Below, piece by piece: positions 1 through 4,892 of a stretch of DNA of 13,442 bases (its first letter is position 1; every line of letters begins with the position of its first letter). The stretch lies in the NCBI GenBank assembly GCA_017538845.1, contig JAFYIC010000033.1, positions 1 through 13,442 of the forward strand, in the 5' to 3' direction. The notes beneath the pieces were generated by a model. The model saw only the letters and a list, made by a program, of their open reading frames with translations. It made no database searches and was not told the origin of the DNA. This stretch comes from Bacillota bacterium (GTDB lineage Bacteria; Bacillota; Clostridia; Peptostreptococcales; Anaerovoracaceae). The position numbers were made by a program, and so were the translations under genes.

Positions 1-30
1 AGTAAGGTCTTTCGTTTCTATAGAATACAT
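1..30 (-). CDS. Start of a truncated gene, probably ABC transporter ATP-binding subunit
   Basis: Reading the minus strand from position 30 gives an ATG and ten codons, MYSIETKDLT, before the window ends. A perfect AGGAG ribosome binding site lies at 37-41, and the start falls 15 bases after the stop of the AbrB-like gene, so the two are probably co-transcribed. The peptide has the usual beginning of ABC-type ATPases (short beta strand, then 'xxLTKxFG'), and AbrB-type regulators often precede ABC ATPase and permease genes in Clostridia. The product call is inferred from ten residues and the context; no Walker motif is inside the window. Confidence 0.45.
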   Translation of the reverse strand, partial: MYSIETKDLT

Positions 31-45
31 TTCGGTCTCCTGTTA

Positions 46-237
46 CTATTCCGGCATTATCTTGTCCAGTGTTTCCTGGAACACTTCGGATTTCAGCAGT
101 CCGATGCCCTTATTGACGTCGCAGAGCACGACTACAGAGTCCCCCGGCTTGATGCCGCACATGTCCCGGGCCTCTTTTGGTATTACGATCTGGCCTTTTT
201 CGCCCACTTTCGCGATACCTACGAATTTATCTTTCAT
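46..237 (-). CDS. AbrB/MazE/SpoVT-type swapped-hairpin DNA-binding protein
   Basis: This is a 63-residue protein of the AbrB/SpoVT fold, a dimeric beta-barrel DNA-binding domain. The core is visible at residues 8-40: 'AKVGEKGQIVIPKEAR' is the classic G(Q/R)IVIPKExR signature, followed by 'GIKPGDSVVV' and a short C-terminal helix. The length fits a stand-alone domain with no partner-binding extension. The ATG at 235-237 is preceded by GGAAAGGAA at a suitable distance. It is first in a minus-strand unit with the probable ABC ATPase gene 15 bases downstream, so it is likely a local regulator of a transporter operon. It could also be a MazE-like antitoxin, but no toxin gene sits beside it; the downstream start does not resemble MazF. 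Autoregulation through the palindromes at 258-292 is plausible but not shown. Confidence 0.85.
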   Translation of the reverse strand: MKDKFVGIAKVGEKGQIVIPKEARDMCGIKPGDSVVVLCDVNKGIGLLKSEVFQETLDKIMPE

Positions 238-257
238 GGTTCGTTCCTTTCCATATT

Positions 258-272
258 TCAGGCGCCGCCTGA
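258..272. promoter_or_regulatory. Perfect palindrome in the AbrB-gene leader
   Basis: TCAGGCG-C-CGCCTGA is a perfect 7-bp inverted repeat around one central base. It lies between the promoter at 304-332 and the ribosome binding site of the minus-strand AbrB-type gene. The single-base centre favours a protein operator over an RNA hairpin. The binding protein is unknown; autorepression is an inference. Confidence 0.45.
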
Positions 273-276
273 TTAG

Positions 277-292
277 GTATAATTAGTTATAC
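277..292. promoter_or_regulatory. GTATAA-N4-TTATAC palindrome next to the AbrB-gene promoter
   Basis: GTATAATTAGTTATAC is a perfect 6-bp inverted repeat with a 4-base spacer. It starts 11 bases downstream of the -10 box of the minus-strand promoter, where a bound repressor would block the transcription start. Further GTAT half-sites follow on the same strand up to about 314. It resembles operators of GntR/YtrA-type or AbrB-like repressors, but the regulator cannot be named from sequence. Confidence 0.45.
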
Positions 293-303
293 TTTTCATA
301 CTT

Positions 304-332
304 ATTATACATACGGTTCAGGGCTGCGTAAA
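304..332 (-). promoter_or_regulatory. Promoter of the AbrB-type gene
   Basis: On the minus strand, TTTACG (327-332) and a perfect TATAAT (304-309) are separated by exactly 17 bases. This gives a leader of roughly 60 nt before the ATG at 237. The -35 box matches consensus at four of six positions. Confidence 0.6.
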
Positions 333-474
333 GAGGGAAAATAAAAAACCGATAATGAGTTGTTAAAAAAACCGTCGTCTGTTTTTTCGGAATCAGGCGA
401 TTTCTAAAAGCCGTTGCGATAAACTGGATGCAGAAAAAATCGAAGGCATACGAAAAAACACATGTGTGCGCGGG

Positions 475-506
475 CCATAATTATGGTATAATTTTGCCAT
501 AGGAGG
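475..506 (+). promoter_or_regulatory. Promoter, operator-like palindrome and RBS of the antitoxin gene
   Basis: The perfect 12-bp palindrome CCATAATTATGG (475-486) abuts TATAAT (487-492), which is preceded by TGG as in extended -10 promoters. A second CCAT element (497-500) pairs with ATGG across the -10 box. No good -35 is seen. The consensus AGGAGG at 501-506 sits 7 bases before the ATG. A palindrome on the -10 box is the usual arrangement for autorepression by Phd/YefM antitoxins. The leader would be very short. Confidence 0.65.
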
Positions 507-513
507 ATAGAAC

Positions 514-774
514 ATGGCGCAGATAATACCAATCAAAGAATTGAAAAACACGACGAAGATCTCAGAACTTTGCCACGAACGGCAGGAGCCCGTGTACGTA
601 ACAAAGAACGGATATGGCGATATGGTACTGATGAGTATCGAGGTATTCGAAGAGATGAGTCATAAACTTGAATTGTACAGGGAACTTGCAATATCCGAGA
701 AACAGTTCAAAGAGGGAAAGATGGAAGATGCGTATGCCTCGCTCAAAAAGCTGAGGGAAAAGCATGGCATATAG
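514..774 (+). CDS. Phd/YefM-family type II antitoxin
   Basis: This 86-residue protein fits the Phd/YefM antitoxin family, whose N-terminal domain binds operator DNA and whose C-terminal helix neutralises a RelE/ParE-type toxin. Residues 3-12 (IIPIKELKNT) are the typical N-terminal 'I.piseLr' strand and helix, 'EPVYVTKNG' (25-33) is the conserved family strand, and 'VLMSIEVFEEM' (38-48) is the dimerisation region. The charged helix 58-86 should be the toxin-binding tail. The ATG follows AGGAGG by 7 bases. The stop overlaps an ATG at 764 in another frame, the normal toxin-antitoxin overlap, but the toxin frame is broken, so this copy is probably an orphan antitoxin. It may still control its own promoter or neutralise a related toxin encoded elsewhere. 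Confidence 0.88.
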   Translation: MAQIIPIKELKNTTKISELCHERQEPVYVTKNGYGDMVLMSIEVFEEMSHKLELYRELAISEKQFKEGKMEDAYASLKKLREKHGI

Positions 775-904
775 ACTATATATTTCAGAAAGAGCAAGCG
801 AGCACATTGACAGGATAATTGAATATGTCGCAGGAGGCGGCAGGAAATACAAAACGCGGATTTATTTATCCGCGTTTAATTGTTTCTTCCATTCCTTATC
901 GTAA
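764..904 (+). pseudogene. Truncated RelE/ParE-family toxin remnant
   Basis: From the ATG at 764, overlapping the antitoxin end by 11 bases, the frame begins MAYRLYISERASEHIDRIIE. This is the typical beta1-alpha1 start of RelE/ParE toxins ('MAYkl.iS..A..hld.Iv.Yi'). After YVA (about residue 23) the similarity ends. The frame continues with 23 unrelated residues through the hairpin at 852-877 and antisense to the end of the convergent XRE gene, stopping at 902-904. A full toxin is about 90-105 residues, so the catalytic or gyrase-binding C-terminal half is gone. A deletion that joined the toxin's 5' part to the XRE gene's 3' flank is the simplest explanation. The identification rests on one short N-terminal segment plus the antitoxin overlap. 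Confidence 0.7.
852..877 (-). terminator. Hairpin terminator at the end of the XRE regulator gene
   Basis: AAACGCGGAT (852-861) and ATCCGCGTTT (868-877) form a perfect 10-bp stem around a 6-base loop. Read on the minus strand it ends in GCGTTTTGTATTT, a reasonable U-rich tail. The arm at 868-877 lies within the last codons of the XRE gene, whose TAA is in the loop. In the plus direction the tail is weak, so termination there is less certain. Confidence 0.7.
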
Positions 905-1374
905 ATATCTTTGGTGATCTCGCCGTTGTCGATCTTCCGCTCGATGCACAGCTGCAGCGCCTCGATCATGACGGAGAGCTGCTCCAGCGTGTACTGGGAT
1001 TTGACCAGCTCCGGTATTTCGTCATCGTCGATCACGTTGTCTGCGGTGATGCGCACAAGCATCTTCTCTATGTCGCCGACCGCATATATGGAATTGAGCA
1101 GGCCCAGTATGATGCTGGGCAGTTCCTGGTCGTCCACCTTGGGCACGTACTTCTGGCCGATCTCACAAGTGCCGTTGCAGTAGTGGTTGCAAAGCTCCGG
1201 CGCGTGATAAACGTCGGACATTATCAGCACGTCCTGAGGGTTTGGCATCTGGTGGTCGTTCTCGATCCTTTCCAGCTTGTCGTCGGACATGCCCAGTTTA
1301 TCTGCGGCGTATTCCCGGGACCAGCCCAGGTCGTCGCGGATCTGTCTGTATCTGTTTATTGTTTTCTTTGTCAT
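862..1374 (-). CDS. XRE-family helix-turn-helix regulator with a cysteine cluster
   Basis: This is a 170-residue cytoplasmic regulator. Residues about 6-58 form an XRE-type HTH: 'YRQIRDDLGWSREYAADKLGM' is the helix-turn-helix core, followed by 'KLERIENDHQMPNPQDVLIMSDVY'. Directly after it comes CNHYCNGTC, giving Cys62, Cys66 and Cys70 plus His64, then a mostly helical acidic C-terminal half (about 85-170) of unknown function. I recall similar XRE proteins with a C-x3-C-x3-C segment in Clostridia. The frame is open 33 codons further upstream (to 1473), but the ATG at 1372-1374 follows GAAAGG and begins directly before the HTH, so it is preferred. The gene is monocistronic and converges on the toxin-antitoxin remnant. 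The cysteines might bind a metal or sense redox state, which is inference. The target is unknown; the palindrome at 1445-1457 in its own leader is a candidate. Confidence 0.85.
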   Translation of the reverse strand: MTKKTINRYRQIRDDLGWSREYAADKLGMSDDKLERIENDHQMPNPQDVLIMSDVYHAPELCNHYCNGTCEIGQKYVPKVDDQELPSIILGLLNSIYAVGDIEKMLVRITADNVIDDDEIPELVKSQYTLEQLSVMIEALQLCIERKIDNGEITKDIYDKEWKKQLNADK

Positions 1375-1444
1375 ATCTAAACCTTTCCCGCTTCCGGCGT
1401 GAAAACGCTTTCCGCGAATTATGCGGTATTTTTGTGTGGTTTTC

Positions 1445-1457
1445 CGCACTTTGTGCG
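1445..1457. promoter_or_regulatory. CGCAC-TTT-GTGCG palindrome in the XRE-gene leader
   Basis: A perfect 5-bp inverted repeat with a 3-base centre lies about 20 bases downstream of the XRE-gene -10 box. A weaker one, CCGC-N7-GCGG, is at 1411-1425. XRE regulators often repress themselves from such sites, so autoregulation is a reasonable guess. Confidence 0.4.
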
Positions 1458-1477
1458 ATGTTCCAAAGCGCACTTAA

Positions 1478-1483
1478 ATTATA
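1478..1483 (-). promoter_or_regulatory. -10 box of the XRE regulator gene
   Basis: The minus strand reads TATAAT at 1478-1483. No convincing -35 hexamer is seen at 16-18 bases, only a T-rich segment (GTTTGT). This gives a leader of about 95 nt before the ATG at 1374. Confidence 0.5.
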
Positions 1484-1507
1484 TCATAAACTCAAGAGAA
1501 ACAAACA

Positions 1508-1661
1508 GGGCTTTGGTAGAGCCCGTGACCGGTCCGTAACAGGACCTGAAATAACCTCCAAATAGCAGAACAGGGCTTTAGTGCAGCCCGAAGATTTACA
1601 CCTCCTTCAAATAATAACCACTCTAGTGCGGCGGCATCTGAGCAAGATCCGGTGCCGTCGC
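1508..1661 (+). other. Hairpin-rich gene-free stretch, possible structured leader RNA
   Basis: No gene is supported between the XRE start (1374) and 1708. On the plus strand the second half holds a series of short stems: GGGCT...AGCCC at 1508-1524, GGTCC...GGACC at 1531-1546, GGGCT...AGCCC again at 1573-1589, and a 9-bp stem with one G-U pair, GCGGCGGCA / TGCCGTCGC, at 1628-1661. The first and third share the flanks ACAGGGCTTT.GT..AGCCCG, each followed by ACCTCC and AAATA, so they look like two diverged copies of one unit about 65 bases apart. It lies just upstream of the membrane protein gene at 1708 and could be its 5' leader, but I do not recognise a known riboswitch or T-box core, and no clear plus-strand promoter was found. 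Confidence 0.4.
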
Positions 1662-1707
1662 GGAAAACAACCGCTGCTGCGGCAGGTGGAGAAAGAGGAG
1701 AGGAACG

Positions 1708-2019
1708 ATGAGCGAAAGAGCATTAGGATCGAGAGCGATCGCGATAATTTCATATATAACGTGGATAGGCTGGATCATAGCTCTGGTGATAAGAGACAGG
1801 CGCGATGTTTTCGTAACACACCACCTGAACCAGGCGCTTGTGATCAATATCATCAGATTCGCCGCGGAACTGGCGCTGATCCTGCCTGTCTTCGGCAGAA
1901 CGCTTTCATGGATAATAGGCATCGCGGCCCTGGCATTCTGGATACTGGGACTTTACAGGGCGTACAAGTACAGCGCGGAGCCGCTGCCGATAATAGGGCA
2001 GATCAAAATACTGGACTAG
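1708..2019 (+). CDS. Small Tic20/DUF4870-like membrane protein
   Basis: This 103-residue integral membrane protein has about three hydrophobic segments: roughly 10-29 (AIAIISYITWIGWIIALVI), 43-62 and 66-83 (WIIGIAALAFWILGLYRA). The loop 'RDRRDVFVTHHLNQALVINI' (29-48) matches the conserved 'F..hHlnQal' pattern of the DUF4870/Tic20-like family, and the C-terminal 'YRAYKYSAEPLPIIG.I' also fits. The bacterial members' function is not established. The ATG is preceded by AGAGGAG at about 1696-1702. The gene stands alone between a hairpin-rich leader and a strong terminator at 2083-2136, so it is probably monocistronic. No signal peptide or enzyme motif is seen. Confidence 0.75.
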   Translation: MSERALGSRAIAIISYITWIGWIIALVIRDRRDVFVTHHLNQALVINIIRFAAELALILPVFGRTLSWIIGIAALAFWILGLYRAYKYSAEPLPIIGQIKILD

Positions 2020-2082
2020 CGCAATCGGCAGGCAGATAAAATGTAACGCAAAATTTCATGATTTACCAAATCCTTTCAAATG

Positions 2083-2136
2083 AAATGGTACCGGCGATCC
2101 CGTAAGGGGAGGGACGCCGGTATCATTTTCATTTTT
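2083..2136 (+). terminator. Rho-independent terminator after the Tic20-like gene
   Basis: AAATGGTACCGGCG (2083-2096) pairs with CGCCGGTATCATTT (2115-2128) in a 14-bp stem with one G-U pair. The loop contains a second small stem (TCCC/GGGA), and TTTTCATTTTT follows. It is 64 bases past the stop codon. Confidence 0.88.
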
Positions 2137-2188
2137 CTGGGCGCAGCGGGCTTTCAGGATGATGAAGCGCGTCGTTTCCCGGCCGGAA

Positions 2189-2204
2189 GTTAGCAAAAAC
2201 TAAC
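2189..2204. promoter_or_regulatory. GTTAG-N6-CTAAC palindrome upstream of feoAB (candidate metal-regulator box)
   Basis: GTTAGCAAAAACTAAC is a 16-bp inverted repeat ending 17 bases before the -35 box of feoAB. The TTAG...CTAA core resembles operators of DtxR/IdeR/MntR-type metal regulators. A near-identical 16-mer occurs at 11424-11439 upstream of the methyltransferase. It overlaps another inverted repeat, GCAAAAA / TTTTTGC (2193-2212). The regulator is not in the window. Confidence 0.55.
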
Positions 2205-2221
2205 ATTTTTGCCTTTTTCCC

Positions 2222-2249
2222 TTGGCAAGGGATAAATATAAGCTATAAT
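2222..2249 (+). promoter_or_regulatory. feoAB promoter with overlapping palindrome
   Basis: TTGGCA (2222-2227, five of six consensus bases) and TATAAT (2244-2249) are 16 bases apart, predicting a leader of about 40 nt. The perfect palindrome CCCTTG-G-CAAGGG (2219-2231) covers the -35 box and could be an operator in its own right. Confidence 0.65.
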
Positions 2250-2296
2250 ATACACGGACGAAATGAAAGGCGCGGCAGCGTCAGGGGAAGAAGGCA

Positions 2297-4663
2297 ATGG
2301 TACTCAAAGACCTGAAAATAGGAGACAGCGCAATAATACGGAAAGTCGGCGGGGAAGGTGCTCTCAGACAGCACTTTCTTGACATGGGACTGATCCCGGG
2401 CGTGGAAGTGACAATGGTCAAACTGGCGCCTCTGGGCGACCCGATGGAAGTCCGGCTCCACGGCTATGAGCTGACTCTCCGTAAAGAAGAAGCCTCTCAG
2501 ATCGAAATAGATACAGTCACAAGCGAACCTGCCGGCGAAACTCCGCGTGCGGAGAAGAGCGCGCATAAGGAACCGCTTCGCGAAAGCGAGCATCCGGGCC
2601 TCGGCGAAGGCGGAAGATTCCACGCAAAAGGCGAAGGGGATCCGCTGCCCGACGGCACCACTCTTACTTACGCTCTTGTGGGCAATCAGAATTCCGGCAA
2701 GACTACACTTTTCAATCAGATGACCGGCTCCAACCAGCACGTGGGAAATTTCCCGGGAGTCACCGTGGACCGCAAAGACGGCGTCATCAAGGGGCATCCC
2801 GATACCCTGGTCACGGACCTGCCGGGCATTTATTCAATGTCTCCTTACAGCAGTGAGGAGATACTTTCGCGTAATTTCGTACTCAACGAAAAACCTCACG
2901 CCATAATCAACATAGTGGACGCAACCAACATCCAGAGAAACATGTACCTGACCATCCAGCTGCTTGAAATGAACAAGCCCATGGTAGTGGCTCTGAACAT
3001 GATGGATGAAGTGACGGGCAACGGGGGTTCCATAGATATAAACGCCATGGAGGCAGCCCTCGGCGTGCCGGTGGTACCTATTTCCGCCTCAAAGAATGAA
3101 GGCGTTGACGAGCTTATCACTCACGCGATACATATAGCCCACTTCCAGGAAAGACCCATGAAGCAGGACTACTGCAGCGAGGAGCACAAGAACGGCGCTG
3201 TACACAGATGTTTGCACGCGGTCATCCACATGATCGAAGACCACGCAAAGAGAGCGGACATACCGCCGAGATTTGCGGCGGGCAAGCTTATCGAAGGCGA
3301 CAAGCTTATCATGGATGCTCTTGAGCTGGACCAGAACGAAAAAGAAACTCTGGAGCACATGATCCTGCAGATGGAAAAGGAATGCGGTCTCGACAGGAGC
3401 GCGGCTATGGCGGACATGCGTTTCACATTCATAAAGAACGTATGCGACAGCGCGGTGACGCGGCGCAGTGAAAGCAAAGAGCGGGTACGCTCAAAGAAAC
3501 TGGACAAAATACTTACGGGAAAATACACGGCGATACCGGTATTCATCGGTATCATGATCGGAATATTCATTCTTACCTTCAACGTGATCGGAGCATGGCT
3601 CCAGGATCTTCTGCAGAAAGGCATCGACGCCCTGGCGGCGGCAACGGATGCGGCCATGACAAGCGGCGGCGTCAACGAAGTGGTCCACAGCCTTGTGGTG
3701 AACGGCATATTTGCCGGGGTGGGAAGCGTCCTGAGCTTCGTGCCCATAATCGTGGTGCTCTTCTTCTTCCTTTCGCTTCTGGAGGACAGCGGCTATACGG
3801 CCAGGGTAGCATTCATCATGGACAAGCTCCTGAGAAAGATCGGCCTTTCGGGCCGGAGCATCGTGCCCATGCTCATAGGATTCGGGTGCACGGTGCCTGC
3901 GGTAATGGCCACCAGGACCCTGCCAAGTGAAAGGGACAGGAAGATGACCATACTTCTGACGCCTTTCATGAGCTGCTCGGCGAAGATTCCGATCTACGCA
4001 TTTTTCGCCAGCGCATTCTTCCCCCACAAAGGCGGTTTCGTAATGACCGGTCTTTACCTGTTGGGAATAGTAGTGGCCGTCTTAATGGCCATACTGCTGA
4101 AGAACTCCCTGTTCAAAGGCGAGGCGGTGCCATTCGTGATGGAACTGCCCAATTACAGGATGCCAACTCTCAAGAACGTAGTGCGTCTCATGTGGGAAAA
4201 AGCAAAGGACTTCCTGCAGAGAGCTTTCACCATAATATTCATAGCGACGATAATCATCTGGTTTCTCCAGAGCTTCAGCCCGTCCATGCATCTTGTGACG
4301 GATTCATCTGACAGCCTGCTGGCCAGACTGGCAGAACTGATCACGCCGGTATTTGCGCCGCTGGGACTGGGAGACTGGCGGATATGCACCGCTCTCATCA
4401 GCGGATTCATCGCCAAGGAAAGCGTGGTTGCCACACTGCAGGTACTCTACGGCGCGGCGGGAGGCATTGCGGCTTCCATGACGGCCCTCATGGCAGGAAC
4501 CATACTGGTATTCTCGCTTTTGTACACGCCCTGCGTTGCGGCCATCGCGTCTGTAAAGCGTGAACTTGGCCACAAATGGTCATGGCTCATGGTGGTATGG
4601 CAGTGCGTGATCGCCTGGATATGCGCTTTCATATTCAAACTCATCGCATCCTGCTTCTTCTAG
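2297..4663 (+). CDS. feoB: Fused FeoA-FeoB ferrous iron transporter
   Basis: This 788-residue inner-membrane Fe2+ importer carries its FeoA partner as an N-terminal fusion. Residues 1-75 are the SH3-like FeoA domain ('LRQHFLDMGLIPG', 23-35), joined by a charged linker (about 78-120) to the FeoB G domain. G-protein motifs are all present: G1 GNQNSGKT (129-136), G2 Thr in FPGVTVDRKDG (152-162), G3 DLPG (174-177), G4 NMMD (234-237) and G5 SAS (263-265). A helical GDI-like region follows (to about 400), then the membrane domain from about 411 with Gate signatures GFGCTVPAVMATRTL (528-542) and YTPCVAA (743-749). Cys531, Cys560 and Cys746 are the pore-type cysteines. The ATG follows AGAAGG. It is transcribed alone, with its own promoter, palindromes and terminator, and no FeoC-like tail or gene follows. 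Repression under iron sufficiency is likely, inferred from the family and the upstream palindrome. Confidence 0.96.
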   Translation: MVLKDLKIGDSAIIRKVGGEGALRQHFLDMGLIPGVEVTMVKLAPLGDPMEVRLHGYELTLRKEEASQIEIDTVTSEPAGETPRAEKSAHKEPLRESEHPGLGEGGRFHAKGEGDPLPDGTTLTYALVGNQNSGKTTLFNQMTGSNQHVGNFPGVTVDRKDGVIKGHPDTLVTDLPGIYSMSPYSSEEILSRNFVLNEKPHAIINIVDATNIQRNMYLTIQLLEMNKPMVVALNMMDEVTGNGGSIDINAMEAALGVPVVPISASKNEGVDELITHAIHIAHFQERPMKQDYCSEEHKNGAVHRCLHAVIHMIEDHAKRADIPPRFAAGKLIEGDKLIMDALELDQNEKETLEHMILQMEKECGLDRSAAMADMRFTFIKNVCDSAVTRRSESKERVRSKKLDKILTGKYTAIPVFIGIMIGIFILTFNVIGAWLQDLLQKGIDALAAATDAAMTSGGVNEVVHSLVVNGIFAGVGSVLSFVPIIVVLFFFLSLLEDSGYTARVAFIMDKLLRKIGLSGRSIVPMLIGFGCTVPAVMATRTLPSERDRKMTILLTPFMSCSAKIPIYAFFASAFFPHKGGFVMTGLYLLGIVVAVLMAILLKNSLFKGEAVPFVMELPNYRMPTLKNVVRLMWEKAKDFLQRAFTIIFIATIIIWFLQSFSPSMHLVTDSSDSLLARLAELITPVFAPLGLGDWRICTALISGFIAKESVVATLQVLYGAAGGIAASMTALMAGTILVFSLLYTPCVAAIASVKRELGHKWSWLMVVWQCVIAWICAFIFKLIASCFF

Positions 4664-4697
4664 CGTCGCCATGCAGCTGAGAAAAGCGATATTTTAG

Positions 4698-4720
4698 ACC
4701 CGCCTCAGGCGGGTTTTTAT
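4698..4720 (+). terminator. feoAB terminator
   Basis: ACCCGCC (4698-4704), loop TCA and GGCGGGT (4708-4714) form a tight GC-rich hairpin followed by a T run. It lies 35 bases after the feoAB stop. Confidence 0.9.
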
Positions 4721-4729
4721 TTGTTTTCA

Positions 4730-4825
4730 CACTGCTCGCGGAGCCCCACCGCATGGTGGCTTCGACCTGCCCTCAGGACACTGCAGCATGGCAGTTCCGC
4801 ACTGCCCGCGGGCCCCATCGCATGA
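4730..4825 (+). repeat. Imperfect direct repeat in the spacer before the protease gene
   Basis: A 27-base unit at 4730-4756, beginning CACTGCTCGCGGAGCCCC, recurs at 4800-4825 as CACTGCCCGCGGGCCCCATC. The copies differ by three substitutions and one missing base, and both end in CGCATG. The units are GC-rich and lie between the feoAB terminator and the protease promoter. No protein or known element matches; a decayed duplication is the simplest reading. Confidence 0.5.
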
Positions 4826-4854
4826 TTGAAATAAAACCTTATGACTGGTATAAT
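4826..4854 (+). promoter_or_regulatory. Strong sigma-A-type promoter of the secreted protease gene
   Basis: TTGAAA (4826-4831), a 17-base spacer and TATAAT (4849-4854) preceded by TGG give a near-consensus promoter with an extended -10. The leader is about 30 nt, with AAGGAG before the ATG at 4893. Confidence 0.82.
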
Positions 4855-4892
4855 ATTTTTGTGGACTTTTAGTTGATACAAGGAGAAAAATC

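Noticed and set aside
880..1380. 166-residue plus-strand frame opposite the XRE gene
   Set aside because: It is a shadow of the XRE gene, with unusual composition and no motif or RBS.
1375..1473. N-terminal extension of the XRE regulator to 1473 (33 extra residues)
   Set aside because: The extra residues are basic, unlike the family start, and cover the leader palindrome. The ATG at 1374 has its own RBS right before the HTH.
1581..2039. 152-residue plus-strand frame overlapping the Tic20-like gene
   Set aside because: The sequence is hydrophilic and motif-free in another frame. The membrane-protein frame at 1708 has the RBS and family pattern.
3491..4027. 178-residue minus-strand frame within feoB
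   Set aside because: It is antisense to conserved FeoB Gate regions. Its His/Arg/Tyr-rich composition is typical of shadow frames.
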